From an uncultured Bacteroidales bacterium (GTDB lineage: Bacteria > Bacteroidota > Bacteroidia > Bacteroidales > UBA932): a DNA stretch of 64,000 bases. The stretch spans positions 121,833 to 185,832 of the forward strand of contig CAKUVD010000004.1 in assembly GCA_934695325.1 (NCBI GenBank), given 5' to 3'. Under the pieces are notes generated by a model. The model made no database searches. It saw nothing but the letters and a program-made list of their open reading frames with translations, and had not been told where the DNA came from. Each line of letters starts with the position of its first letter. Within the stretch, counting starts at the first letter, position 1. Shown here piece after piece: positions 34,727 through 42,867 of the stretch. Made by a program: the position numbers and the translations under genes.

Positions 34727-35200
34727 ATGAAGAAGTTTCTGTTAATTCTCAGTATGTTTCTGCTGTCAGCCTCGATGTCTGCGCAAGACTATACAAAAAT
34801 CGAAATTGACGTGGACGGCATATTCATCGGCACAAAGAACGGATATTCTGATGTGGTCGCAAAATTAGGCAAGCCAGATTCACACGACACGTATGAAGCG
34901 GAAGACGGAATGAGCGATGATTATTACTATGGAAAAAATTGGTTACATTTCGAAGCGGATGGTTTTTTTGTAAACTTTTGCTTGAACGACAGTCGATTTG
35001 CTGCATTGACCAGCCTAATGAAGGGCGGGATAAGAGTAGGAGATCCTATCACGAAGGCCTCGCCGTTAAGTCCGACAATACATATCAAGAGAGAAGACGG
35101 CGTGACAGTTTATATCATTTATCAGTTGTGGGATGAAATTGTATACTCGGAAGTGAAGAACGGCATAATAATCAGCATCTGGTATGCAATGTCTACGTAA
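34727..35200 (+). CDS. Small secreted protein, unknown function
   Basis: A 157-residue protein with a clean signal peptide (MKKFLLILSMFLLSASMSAQ, cleavage after SAQ). The mature part is acidic and beta-rich: DGIFIGTKNGYSDVVAKLG and GGIRVGDPITKA, a pattern faintly like SmpA/OmlA-type lipoprotein domains, where a Gly-rich turn precedes a short helix. It follows the broken lipoprotein gene by 11 bases and probably shares its promoter. Codon use is more A/T-rich than that of the neighbouring operon. No function is claimed. Confidence 0.75.
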   Translation: MKKFLLILSMFLLSASMSAQDYTKIEIDVDGIFIGTKNGYSDVVAKLGKPDSHDTYEAEDGMSDDYYYGKNWLHFEADGFFVNFCLNDSRFAALTSLMKGGIRVGDPITKASPLSPTIHIKREDGVTVYIIYQLWDEIVYSEVKNGIIISIWYAMST

Positions 35201-35236
35201 GCATGGTTCAAGCCGTTCATGACTGCCAACCTTTTT

Positions 35237-35268
35237 TTTGCGTAAAAGCGAGATTTGTGATAAATTTG
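35237..35268 (+). promoter_or_regulatory. Promoter of galM
   Basis: TTTG (35237-35240), 20 bases, TAAATTTG (35261-35268). The -7 element is embedded in the left arm of the inverted repeat at 35262-35305, so a protein bound there would block transcription. Confidence 0.7.
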
Positions 35269-35305
35269 AATGATGCGACGATCTGAACCCGCATCATTCA
35301 AATTT
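35262..35305. repeat. Perfect 16-bp inverted repeat over the galM promoter
   Basis: AAATTTGAATGATGCG (35262-35277) and CGCATCATTCAAATTT (35290-35305) pair perfectly around a 12-base spacer. The left arm overlaps the -7 element and the right arm ends 16 bases before the galM ATG. It may be an operator for a dimeric regulator, or an RNA hairpin ending transcripts from upstream. The trailing TTTTAAAA is a weak terminator tail. Confidence 0.7.
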
Positions 35306-35321
35306 TAAAACAGGTCTTGAT

Positions 35322-36374
35322 ATGCAGATAGAAAAGAAACTCTGGGGAAGGTCTTCTGAGGGCAAGGAGATATTCCTTTATACTATGACGAATGCTTCCG
35401 GAGCATCTGTCAAGCTGTCCAGTATCGGTGCTGGAATAGTCTCGGTCATTGTTCCTGACAAGGATGGAAAACTGGCTGATGTCGTTCTGGGCTACGATGA
35501 CCCGATGCACTATTTCGGTGACGGCCCGTGCTTCGGAAAATGCCCTGGACGCTATGCCAACAGAATCGCCAAGGGGCATTTCACTCTGGAGGGGAAAGAG
35601 TATACATTGCCTATAAACAATGCCTGCAATCATCTGCACGGCGGCCCGGAGGGATTTCAGAACCAGGTGTGGGACAGCAGGATAGAGGGAGATGCCGTCG
35701 AATTTATGTATTTCTCCGAGGATGGTGAGGCCGGGTATCCAGGCAATCTGAAGACGGTCGCTCATTACGAGTGGTCAGATGACAATGAGTTGACATTGAC
35801 CTTCACCGCCGAGACTGATGCGCCGACAGTCGTGAACCTCACGAACCACGCTTATTTCAATCTTGATGGCGAGGGGTCGGGTACTGTACTTAATCACGAA
35901 TTGAGGCTTAATGCATCTGAGTACTTGCCGACAGACGATACTCTCATCCCTGTCGGCGCTCCGGAGGATGTCGCAGGCACTCCGATGGACTTTGTCAATG
36001 CTAAGTCTCTCGGTCGTGATATCAAGGCTGATTTCCCTGCGCTGAAATTCGGTAAGGGCTATGACAACTGCTTTGTCATTGATGGCGCCGAGCCTGGTCA
36101 GATCCAGTCTGCTGCCGAGCTTTACTCTCCTGTCTCTGGGCGTTTGCTGGAGGTGCTTACCACTCAGCCAGGTGTGCAGGTTTACACCGGAAATTGGCTT
36201 GAAGGCTGCCCGGTAGGCAAGAACGGTCATATCTACCACGATTATGATGGTGTAGCCATTGAATGCCAGCATTATCCTGACTCTCCGAACGAGCCTGACT
36301 ATCCATCTACTGTCCTGCGCCCTGGAGAGGTGTTCGAGCAGGCTATCATTTTCGCTTTTTCTGTTAGAAAATAA
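35322..36374 (+). CDS. galM: Aldose 1-epimerase (mutarotase)
   Basis: A 350-residue cytoplasmic galactose mutarotase. Family blocks are visible in order: FGKCPGRYANRIAKGHF (substrate Arg), NNACNHLHGGPEGFQ (first His), VNLTNHAYFNLDGEG (catalytic His), DTLIPVGAPEDVAGTPMDF, GYDNCFV and a catalytic-Glu region VAIECQHYPDSPN. Length matches bacterial GalM (about 340-380). It supplies alpha-galactose to GalK, encoded at 4.8 kb. It lies under its own promoter with an inverted repeat over it, and precedes thyA by 42 bases. Confidence 0.95.
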   Translation: MQIEKKLWGRSSEGKEIFLYTMTNASGASVKLSSIGAGIVSVIVPDKDGKLADVVLGYDDPMHYFGDGPCFGKCPGRYANRIAKGHFTLEGKEYTLPINNACNHLHGGPEGFQNQVWDSRIEGDAVEFMYFSEDGEAGYPGNLKTVAHYEWSDDNELTLTFTAETDAPTVVNLTNHAYFNLDGEGSGTVLNHELRLNASEYLPTDDTLIPVGAPEDVAGTPMDFVNAKSLGRDIKADFPALKFGKGYDNCFVIDGAEPGQIQSAAELYSPVSGRLLEVLTTQPGVQVYTGNWLEGCPVGKNGHIYHDYDGVAIECQHYPDSPNEPDYPSTVLRPGEVFEQAIIFAFSVRK

Positions 36375-36379
36375 TCTTA

Positions 36380-36404
36380 TCCGGGGGGGAGCTGCACCTC
36401 CGGA
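36380..36404 (+). terminator. GC-rich hairpin between galM and thyA
   Basis: TCCGGGGG (36380-36387) pairs with CCTCCGGA (36397-36404) with one G-T pair and a 9-base loop, followed by CAAATTTTG. The tail is short of a classic T run, so it may be a weak terminator or attenuator. It ends 12 bases before the thyA ATG. Confidence 0.35.
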
Positions 36405-36416
36405 CAAATTTTGAGT

Positions 36417-37211
36417 ATGAAACAATATCTTGACTTGCTCCGCCATATCAGAAAGGACGGGGTTATAAAACACGACCGTACCGGAGTAGGTACGCAGAGC
36501 GTTTTCGGATATCAGATGCGGTTTGACCTTTCCAAGGGCTTCCCGCTTCTGACCACCAAGAAAGTTCATCTTAAATCCATCATTTATGAGCTTTTATGGT
36601 TCATTGCTGGCGATACGAACATTAAGTATCTCAAGGACCATAATGTCTCCATCTGGGATGAGTGGGCCGACGAAAACGGTGATCTCGGCCCTGTCTATGG
36701 CCATCAGTGGCGTAGCTGGCCTGCTCCCGACGGGAGAAGCATTGACCAGCTGTCCCAGGTCATTGACACGATAAAGAATAATCCGGATTCTCGCAGAATG
36801 CTTGTCTCGGCGTGGAACCCGGGCGAGGTGGACAAGATGGCGCTGCCGCCCTGCCACTGTCTTTTCCAGTTCTACGTCGCTGACGGGAGGCTCTCTTGTC
36901 AGCTGTATCAGCGTAGCGCCGACACATTCCTCGGTGTCCCGTTCAATATCGCTTCCTACGCTCTTCTGACGATGATGATAGCCCAGGTCTGTGGTCTTGA
37001 ACCAGGTGAGTTCATTCATACAACGGGTGATACCCACATCTATCTTAACCACTTCGATCAGGTAGACCTTCAATTGTCACGTGAGCCTCGCCCGCTCCCT
37101 GTTATGAAGTTGAATCCGGATGTCAAGAGCATCTTCGATTTTAAGTACGAGGATTTCACCCTTGAAGGCTACGACCCTTGGCCAGCCATAAAGGCCCCTG
37201 TGGCTGTATAG
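36417..37211 (+). CDS. thyA: Thymidylate synthase
   Basis: Exactly 264 residues, the length of E. coli ThyA, starting at the ATG ([11 protein letters not shown]) rather than the open TTG two codons earlier. It converts dUMP and methylene-tetrahydrofolate to dTMP. Visible features are [12 protein letters not shown] (folate/dUMP phosphate Arg), [34 protein letters not shown], the nucleophile Cys146 in [30 protein letters not shown] and the terminal PLP-free ending IKAPVAV. The dihydrofolate reductase gene follows, so dTMP synthesis and folate recycling are neighbours. Confidence 0.98.
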   Translation: MKQYLDLLRHIRKDGVIKHDRTGVGTQSVFGYQMRFDLSKGFPLLTTKKVHLKSIIYELLWFIAGDTNIKYLKDHNVSIWDEWADENGDLGPVYGHQWRSWPAPDGRSIDQLSQVIDTIKNNPDSRRMLVSAWNPGEVDKMALPPCHCLFQFYVADGRLSCQLYQRSADTFLGVPFNIASYALLTMMIAQVCGLEPGEFIHTTGDTHIYLNHFDQVDLQLSREPRPLPVMKLNPDVKSIFDFKYEDFTLEGYDPWPAIKAPVAV

Positions 37212-37225
37212 TTTTTGCGCCTTGT

Positions 37226-37256
37226 TTTGTGGTATGACGGGCTTTATATATCTTTG
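37226..37256 (+). promoter_or_regulatory. Promoter of folA
   Basis: TTTG (37226-37229), exactly 19 bases, TATCTTTG (37249-37256): a perfect consensus match. The leader before the ATG at 37275 is only about 12 bases. Confidence 0.8.
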
Positions 37257-37274
37257 TCTGTATAATTTATTGTG

Positions 37275-37802
37275 ATGGAGAAGATAATTATAGCCGCTGT
37301 GGCCGATGATGGCGCCATAGGCCGCGAAAACGCCCTTCTGTGGCATATCTCGGCTGATATGAAATACTTCAGGAAGACTACTATGGGTTATCCTGTGATA
37401 ATGGGCTATAAGACGTGGCTCTCCATCGGGCGGCCTCTTCCTGGGCGCAGGAACATTATCATTACCAGGCAACCTTTCGATGCTCCTCAATGCGTGATTC
37501 AGGTTAGGGATGTCGTTTCGGCGATAGATGAGGCTTGCAATGCATCAGTGGGCGGAACTGCACCGGAGAAATGCTTTATCATCGGAGGGGCCAAGACCTA
37601 TGAAAGGTCAATGCCGATGGCTGACGAGCTTTACATCACTCACGTCAGGACTAGAGTACCTGATGCCGACGCTTTCTTCCCGAGCATCGATTCTGCTGTC
37701 TGGGTCAATGTCTCTGAAACCCAGCCTGAGACTGATCCTGAGAATGGGATGGAGTATTCATTTGCCATATATGAAAGACGTCACCCGAACGGCCGCCGAT
37801 AG
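37275..37802 (+). CDS. folA: Dihydrofolate reductase
   Basis: A 175-residue NADPH-dependent enzyme that regenerates tetrahydrofolate after the ThyA reaction. Motifs: IAAVADDGAIGRENALLWHISADM (the Met20-loop region with the LLWH signature, shown here in part), FRKTTMGYPVIMGYKTWLSI (MGxxTW), RPLPGRRNIIITRQ, and FIIGGAKTYERSM (the GG NADPH motif). The catalytic acidic residue is Asp in ISADM. Start at ATG 37275, with a GTG one codon upstream. The length is slightly above the usual 160. Confidence 0.97.
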   Translation: MEKIIIAAVADDGAIGRENALLWHISADMKYFRKTTMGYPVIMGYKTWLSIGRPLPGRRNIIITRQPFDAPQCVIQVRDVVSAIDEACNASVGGTAPEKCFIIGGAKTYERSMPMADELYITHVRTRVPDADAFFPSIDSAVWVNVSETQPETDPENGMEYSFAIYERRHPNGRR

Positions 37803-37837
37803 GTGATTTAATAGATTGATTGATAAATAATTATATT

Positions 37838-38263
37838 ATGGTATCGTATTATCTTGAGGACATTAAGTTCGAGTTCAAGCATAAGAGGCTTAATAATGCG
37901 TGGCTTAAGATGGTAGCCGAAAGCGAGGTACGCAAGCTTGGCACTATCAATATAATCTTCTGCTCGGACAATTATATCCTTGATGTCAATGTGAAATATC
38001 TTCAGCACGATTACTTCACGGATATCATTACATTCGACTATTGTGAAAAGAATGTCCTTTCAGGGGATCTCTTCATCAGCATTGATTCTGTAAGGGAAAA
38101 TGCGGTCTTTTACAAGACAGAGTTTGAGGACGAGCTCAACCGAGTCATTGTCCACGGTCTTCTTCATCTTATCGGCTATGATGACCATACTGAGGCTGAT
38201 CAGAAGGTTATGCGAGAGAAAGAGAACTATTATCTCGAACTACGAAACCATATAGAGCATTAG
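37838..38263 (+). CDS. ybeY: Endoribonuclease/rRNA maturation factor YbeY
   Basis: A 141-residue zinc-dependent RNase involved in 16S rRNA 3'-end processing and ribosome quality control. The defining HGLLHLIGYDDH motif (HxxxHxxGYDH form) is present near residue 113, with EDELNRVIVHG before it. The start at ATG 37838 (MVSYYLED) is preferred; an upstream in-frame non-ATG codon adds six residues of no character. It lies between folA and mnmG, close enough to be cotranscribed. Confidence 0.95.
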   Translation: MVSYYLEDIKFEFKHKRLNNAWLKMVAESEVRKLGTINIIFCSDNYILDVNVKYLQHDYFTDIITFDYCEKNVLSGDLFISIDSVRENAVFYKTEFEDELNRVIVHGLLHLIGYDDHTEADQKVMREKENYYLELRNHIEH

Positions 38264-38292
38264 AACTAGATTTGTAGACATCTTCTTTGATA

Positions 38293-40338
38293 ATGAATAA
38301 TTTTTATGATGTCATAGTAGTCGGCGGGGGGCACGCCGGCTGTGAGGCGGCTATGGCTGCCGCTAATCTCGGCTCCTCTGTCCTCCTGATAACATCTGAC
38401 TTCGCTGGACTTGCCAAAATGTCTTGTAACCCGGCGATAGGTGGAATCGCCAAAGGACAGATTGTCCGTGAGATCGATGCGCTTGGTGGGTATACGGGAA
38501 TCGTCACTGATGCGTCCACTCTTCAGTTCAGGATGCTTAATCGCTCCAAAGGGCCTGCGATGTGGAGTCCTCGTGCTCAATGCGATAAAATCAAATTTTC
38601 CCTGTACTGGCGTAAAATCCTTGAAAGTAATTGTAACTTAACGCTTTACATTGATTCTGCTGTTTCTTTCCTCTTTGAGAATTCAAAAATTGCCGGGGTC
38701 TGTACGTCTACCGGGGCAATTTTCAAGTCTCGTGCGGTTGTCTTGACCGCCGGAACCTTCCTTAATGGCAAGATCTTCATCGGGCGTACTGAATTTCCTG
38801 GCGGCAGGATAGGGGAGTCTCCGTCCCACGGATTGACAGAGCAGCTTCTGTCTCTTGGAGTGGAGACTGGCAGAATGAAGACCGGAACTCCGCCGAGGAT
38901 TGACATCCGCTCCATTGATATATCCAAGTCTGTCTTGCAGACAGGTGATGCTGATCCGGAGAAGTTCTCGTATCTTCCTTTCTTGTCGGCTGCGCAGAAT
39001 GGTAATCCTCAGATGCCGTGCTACATCTTTCATACTAACAAGACTGTGCACGATATCTTGCGCTCCGGCTTTGGCGACTCACCGCTGTTCACAGGCCTTA
39101 TTCACGGACGTGGACCGCGTTACTGCCCGAGCATAGAAGATAAGCTTCGTACTTTTGCTGACAAGGATTCTCATCAACTTTTCCTGGAGCCTGAGGGCAG
39201 GTCTACGAATGAGTATTACCTTCAGGGGTTTTCCTCATCGCTTCCGCTGAGAATTCAAGTGGATGCTTTGCGTGCGATAGATGGATTCGAGAACGTAGAG
39301 ATATTCCGGCCTGCCTATGCCGTCGAATATGATTATTTCGACCCTTTGCAGTTAAAGTCCTCTCTTGAGTTGAGGAACATCCCAGGACTTTTCTTTGCCG
39401 GCCAGATCAATGGCACTACAGGTTATGAGGAGGCCGCCGCACAAGGTCTTATGGCCGGCATCAATGCCGCTCTTCTCGTTCAGGATAGGGAACCGTTTAT
39501 TCTTCAGCGTGACGAGTCCTATATCGGCGTTCTGATTGATGATCTTGTGACGAAAGGTGTCGATGAACCTTACCGTATGTTCACCTCCCGTGCTGAGTAC
39601 AGGATCCTGCTTCGGCAGGACAATGCTGACAGACGTCTGACTGAAAAGTCTCACGCTATCGGTCTTGCCGATGAGTTTAGGTATTCTTATACGATGAGAA
39701 AGTACTCCAGGGTGGATGCACTTGTCGATTTTGCGGACAATAATAATATCACTGCTGAACAATCTTCCGCATATTTCTCTGCAATAGGGGAGACCCCGCT
39801 TCACGAATCCAAGAAGGTCAAGGATGTTCTTTCCAGGCCGGAGGTCTCTTTCTCTGAGATTTTGAAATGTGTTCCACGTGGAACAAAACTTTTTGATTCT
39901 TTCCGGGAAGACGCCACTGCTATGCCTCACTTTACTCCAGAATCTGTTTCAATGTCTGATTTCGATGACAATGAGGCGATGTTTTATGCTACCATCATAA
40001 TGCAGTTCAACCAGTCCTTGCAGTTCAATGCTGATGTGATGCGTACATATTCAGAGACTGTCTTCAAGAAATATCTTGATGACATTGTCGCGGATGCAGA
40101 GGTTCTGGTAAAGTATCGTGGATATCTTGAAAGAGAAAAAGAGCTCGCAGATAAGATTTCCCATCTCGAAGGACTGTTGATCCCGGAAGACTACGATTTT
40201 GACAGAGTGTCCGGCCTTTCGATCGAATGTCGGCAGAAGTTGCTCAAGTATAAACCACGGACAATTGGACAGGCTTCTCGCATCTCCGGCATATCTCCTG
40301 CTGATGTATCTATTCTTCTTATGCACTTTGGAAGATAA
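38293..40338 (+). CDS. mnmG: tRNA uridine-5-carboxymethylaminomethyl modification enzyme MnmG (GidA)
   Basis: A 681-residue FAD-binding tRNA modification subunit that with MnmE builds cmnm5U34. Features: the N-terminal Rossmann motif DVIVVGGGHAGCEAA, ITSDFAGLAKMSCNPAIGG (the family signature, in part), MLNRSKGPAMWSPRAQCDK, the PRIDIRS segment, FFAGQINGTTGYEEAAAQG and FTSRAEYRILLRQDNAD. The C-terminal helical domain ends in SPADVSILLMHFGR. The start is the ATG at 38293, just after an open TTG. The gene contains a perfect parS-like palindrome at 39870-39885. Third codon positions are richer in T than in the 15-34 kb locus. Confidence 0.98.
   Translation: MNNFYDVIVVGGGHAGCEAAMAAANLGSSVLLITSDFAGLAKMSCNPAIGGIAKGQIVREIDALGGYTGIVTDASTLQFRMLNRSKGPAMWSPRAQCDKIKFSLYWRKILESNCNLTLYIDSAVSFLFENSKIAGVCTSTGAIFKSRAVVLTAGTFLNGKIFIGRTEFPGGRIGESPSHGLTEQLLSLGVETGRMKTGTPPRIDIRSIDISKSVLQTGDADPEKFSYLPFLSAAQNGNPQMPCYIFHTNKTVHDILRSGFGDSPLFTGLIHGRGPRYCPSIEDKLRTFADKDSHQLFLEPEGRSTNEYYLQGFSSSLPLRIQVDALRAIDGFENVEIFRPAYAVEYDYFDPLQLKSSLELRNIPGLFFAGQINGTTGYEEAAAQGLMAGINAALLVQDREPFILQRDESYIGVLIDDLVTKGVDEPYRMFTSRAEYRILLRQDNADRRLTEKSHAIGLADEFRYSYTMRKYSRVDALVDFADNNNITAEQSSAYFSAIGETPLHESKKVKDVLSRPEVSFSEILKCVPRGTKLFDSFREDATAMPHFTPESVSMSDFDDNEAMFYATIIMQFNQSLQFNADVMRTYSETVFKKYLDDIVADAEVLVKYRGYLEREKELADKISHLEGLLIPEDYDFDRVSGLSIECRQKLLKYKPRTIGQASRISGISPADVSILLMHFGR
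39870..39885. promoter_or_regulatory. parS-like site inside mnmG
   Basis: TGTTCCACGTGGAACA is a perfect 16-base palindrome equal to the GTTCCACGTGGAAC form of the ParB centromere site described in Pseudomonas and close to the general consensus TGTTTCACGTGAAACA. parS sites commonly lie within genes near the replication origin, and gidA/mnmG is often origin-linked. No parA, parB, dnaA or rsmG occurs in the window. Confidence 0.7.
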
Positions 40339-40403
40339 TGGGTACTCGTGAGTGAGAGTATATATTGTCAGTGATATTTCATCCTGTGTTTAGTCATTTG
40401 CAT

Positions 40404-40449
40404 AAAGCGAGCGCTATGTGTTCCACGTAGAACATATAGCGCTCGCTTT
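40404..40449. repeat. 46-bp palindrome with parS-like centre between mnmG and ruvA
   Basis: A near-perfect palindrome centred at 40426/40427. The outer arms AAAGCGAGCGCTAT and ATAGCGCTCGCTTT pair fully, and the only mismatches are 418/435 (G-T) and 424/429 (C-A). Its central 16 bases TGTTCCACGTAGAACA (40419-40434) differ from the parS-like site in mnmG by one base. It lies between convergent genes, so it may also end transcription from both, although the T tails (CTTTCG) are short. Confidence 0.8.
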
Positions 40450-40468
40450 CGATATGAGTGTTTGTGGG

Positions 40469-41056
40469 CTAGAGACGTTTCAGCCCTTCGCGTATGATCG
40501 TCTCGATGCTTGCGTCTGGATTTGACTTGAGAATCTCCGGAATGATCTTGCTGATCCCTGCTTTCGTAAATCCAAGATTAAGCAGTGCGGTGGTCGCTTC
40601 ATCCACATTCTTGCTGGATGCTGTCGCAGTGATATCGGGGGTGTCTACTCCGGCGCCCTTGACAATCTTGTCCTTCAGATCAAGTATAAGTCTCTGAGCT
40701 GTCTTCAGCCCGATTCCTTTCACGCTTTTAATCTTCCGGACGTCTTCTCCTATGATGGCGTTACGTATTTCTTCATCGGAAAGTGAGGATAGCATCATTC
40801 TCGCTGACGCAACTCCTACACCTGAAACGCTTATCAGCAGCTTGAAGAGTTCTCGCTCGTTTTTTGTAGCGAATCCGTAGAACTGTTCATCATCTTCTCT
40901 GATATAATGATATATATAGACTTTCGCTTCGGTAAGTTCCTTCAGCGCATCATAAGTCTGCAATGATATCATTATGCTGTAGCCGATGCCGCAACATTCC
41001 AGTATCGCTTCCGTCGGGTTTATCTCCACGACCTCGCCCTTTATATAATCATACAT
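40469..41056 (-). CDS. ruvA: Holliday junction branch-migration protein RuvA
   Basis: A 195-residue protein that binds four-way DNA junctions as a tetramer and loads the RuvB motor. The N-terminal OB fold begins MYDYIKGEVVEINPTEAILE. The two helix-hairpin-helix motifs appear as LISVSGVGVASARMMLS and IKSVKGIGLKTAQRLILDL, and a C-terminal RuvB-binding three-helix domain follows a Ser/Ala-rich linker (ALLNLGFTKAGISKII). Length is typical (about 200). Converges on mnmG across the 46-bp palindrome. ruvB is not nearby. Confidence 0.98.
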   Translation of the reverse strand: MYDYIKGEVVEINPTEAILECCGIGYSIMISLQTYDALKELTEAKVYIYHYIREDDEQFYGFATKNERELFKLLISVSGVGVASARMMLSSLSDEEIRNAIIGEDVRKIKSVKGIGLKTAQRLILDLKDKIVKGAGVDTPDITATASSKNVDEATTALLNLGFTKAGISKIIPEILKSNPDASIETIIREGLKRL

Positions 41057-41075
41057 AGCATTGTTTTTTATGCCA

Positions 41076-41083
41076 CAAAAATA
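41076..41083 (-). promoter_or_regulatory. Putative -7 element for ruvA
   Basis: On the minus strand TATTTTTG, 20 bases before the ruvA ATG, fitting TAnnTTTG. No consensus -33 element is visible. Confidence 0.4.
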
Positions 41084-41109
41084 ATGAATTCAATTTGTGA
41101 AAAAAAACT

Positions 41110-41117
41110 TAAATTTG
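41110..41117 (+). promoter_or_regulatory. Putative -7 element for the suf operon
   Basis: TAAATTTG matches TAnnTTTG but lies only 10 bases before the first sufS ATG (41128). Either the transcript is nearly leaderless or translation begins at the next ATG, 41140. The -33 spacing is poor. Confidence 0.4.
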
Positions 41118-41127
41118 TAGTTTAAAT

Positions 41128-42366
41128 ATGATCTCAGATATGGCTTTGGTAAATGAAATAAGAGAAATGTTCCCGATACTTTCGCGTAAGCTCTACGGAA
41201 AGAATCTGGTGTACTTTGACAATGCCGCTACAGCACAGCGTCCGCAGTCTGTCATTGACCTCTGGAACAGTCTTACACTACAGTCAAATGCCAATATCCA
41301 TCGCGGGATTCATCGCCTTGCAGAAGAAGCGACTGATGCTTTCGAGTCCACGAGAGACTATGTAAGGGACTTCCTCAATGCCGAGTTTCGCGAAGAGGTC
41401 ATATTCACTTCCGGTACGACGGCTTCCATTAACCTGGTCGCTTTCAGTTTCGGAGAGGCCTTCATACGTGAGGGGGATGAGGTTATAGTGTCTGAAGTTG
41501 AGCACCATTCGGACATCGTTCCCTGGCAGATGATGTGTCAGAGGAAGCGGGCCGTCCTTAAGGTCCTTCGTGTCGATGACACTGGTCACCTCGACATTGA
41601 CTCCCTGGACTCATTGATGACTGACCGCACCAGGATTGTCTCCGTAACGCAGATTTCCAATGTCCTGGGACTTGTCAATCCCATAGACGAGATAGTCAGG
41701 AAATGCCACGCTAAAGGCGTTCCTGTCCTTATTGACGGAGCGCAGGGCGTTGTCCACGAAGGTATCGATGTCCGTAAGACTGATTGCGATTTCTACGCAT
41801 TCTCCGGTCATAAGATATATGCGGCCACCGGTGTAGGCGTACTATATGGCAAGAAGAAGTGGCTTGACCAGATGCCTCCTTATATGGGCGGCGGAGAGAT
41901 GATAGCCACAGTGAAGTTCAGCGGAACTACTTATGCCCCGCTTCCTGAAAAATTCGAGGCCGGCACTCAGAACTTCACGGGGGTGCCCACGCTAAGACCT
42001 GCCATTGAGATGGCTAAACTGATGAGAGATAATGAGTTATCGTTATATTGCGATGCTGTGAGGGATTATCTTTATGATTCATTGAGCCAGGATGACAGAG
42101 TTACATTGTATGGCGTTCCTCGTGGAACATCAGAGAAGATTCCTTTGTTCTCCATCACTGTCAAGGGAGCGCACCACGAGGACCTGGCATTGATATTGGA
42201 CAAGATGGGGATTGCCGTCCGATCAGGTCAGATGTGTGCGGAACCGGCTATGGACAGATTCGGCGTGACAGGAATGCTAAGGCTTTCACTGGCGCCATAT
42301 AACACGATGGAGGAAGCTGAGTATTTCATCAAATCCCTGGACAAGGCAATAAAGATGCTGCAGTAA
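41128..42366 (+). CDS. sufS: Cysteine desulfurase SufS
   Basis: A 412-residue PLP enzyme that takes sulfur from cysteine for Fe-S cluster assembly. Visible: VYFDNAATAQRPQ, HRGIHRLAEEATDAFE, EHHSDIVPWQ, the PLP Lys in FSGHKIYAATGVG (about residue 227), GGGEMI and the persulfide-forming Cys in RSGQMCAEP (about residue 370), the type II (SufS) loop. The start could be ATG 41128 or 41140; the latter is favoured if the -7 element at 41110 is real. It is followed by sufE and a SufT-like gene, so this is a short suf operon. The SufBCD scaffold genes are elsewhere. Confidence 0.97.
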   Translation: MISDMALVNEIREMFPILSRKLYGKNLVYFDNAATAQRPQSVIDLWNSLTLQSNANIHRGIHRLAEEATDAFESTRDYVRDFLNAEFREEVIFTSGTTASINLVAFSFGEAFIREGDEVIVSEVEHHSDIVPWQMMCQRKRAVLKVLRVDDTGHLDIDSLDSLMTDRTRIVSVTQISNVLGLVNPIDEIVRKCHAKGVPVLIDGAQGVVHEGIDVRKTDCDFYAFSGHKIYAATGVGVLYGKKKWLDQMPPYMGGGEMIATVKFSGTTYAPLPEKFEAGTQNFTGVPTLRPAIEMAKLMRDNELSLYCDAVRDYLYDSLSQDDRVTLYGVPRGTSEKIPLFSITVKGAHHEDLALILDKMGIAVRSGQMCAEPAMDRFGVTGMLRLSLAPYNTMEEAEYFIKSLDKAIKMLQ

Positions 42367-42390
42367 CAGAATACGTATATCGAAACTAAT

Positions 42391-42819
42391 ATGGAAGAAA
42401 ACAAGACATTGAAAGAGGCTGAAGAAGAGGTTGTGGACTCCTTCTCGATGTATGATGAATGGCTTGACAAATACGAGTACCTTATAGACCTAGGCAAGAA
42501 CCTGGCGCCATACCCGGATTCGTCCAAGACAGATGATAAGCTCATAAAAGGTTGTCAGTCAAGAGTATGGTTGGATTATGAGGTAAAAGACGGCAGACTT
42601 TGGTTCACTGCGGACAGTGACGCCATCATTACGAAGGGCATCATATCATTGCTCATCAGCGTATATTCTGGACGCACACCGCAAGAAATCGCCTCCTCGG
42701 ATTTCAGTTTCATCGAAAAAATAGGTCTGAAAGAGAATCTGTCCCCGACAAGGGCGAACGGACTTGCGTCAATGATTGCCACAATCAAGGCTGTGGCTTT
42801 GGAAAACGCCGGCAAATAA
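42391..42819 (+). CDS. sufE: Sulfur acceptor SufE
   Basis: A 142-residue partner that accepts the persulfide from SufS. The acceptor Cys lies in IKGCQSRVWL at about residue 54, and the C-terminal SPTRANGLASMIATIK helix is typical. The protein has a short N-terminal acidic extension. It is encoded 24 bases after sufS. Confidence 0.95.
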   Translation: MEENKTLKEAEEEVVDSFSMYDEWLDKYEYLIDLGKNLAPYPDSSKTDDKLIKGCQSRVWLDYEVKDGRLWFTADSDAIITKGIISLLISVYSGRTPQEIASSDFSFIEKIGLKENLSPTRANGLASMIATIKAVALENAGK

Positions 42820-42867
42820 TGTCGTCCCTTCTGACGAGAGATCTGGCGAAAATCACGAATTTTGAAT

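Noticed and set aside
37071..37087. TGTCACGTGAGC near the end of thyA as another parS site
   Set aside because: Only the CACGTG core matches; the outer TGTT and AACA arms are missing.
40404..40449. Reading the long palindrome as an insertion-sequence end or CRISPR repeat
   Set aside because: It is single in the window, with no transposase, no target duplication and no spacer array.
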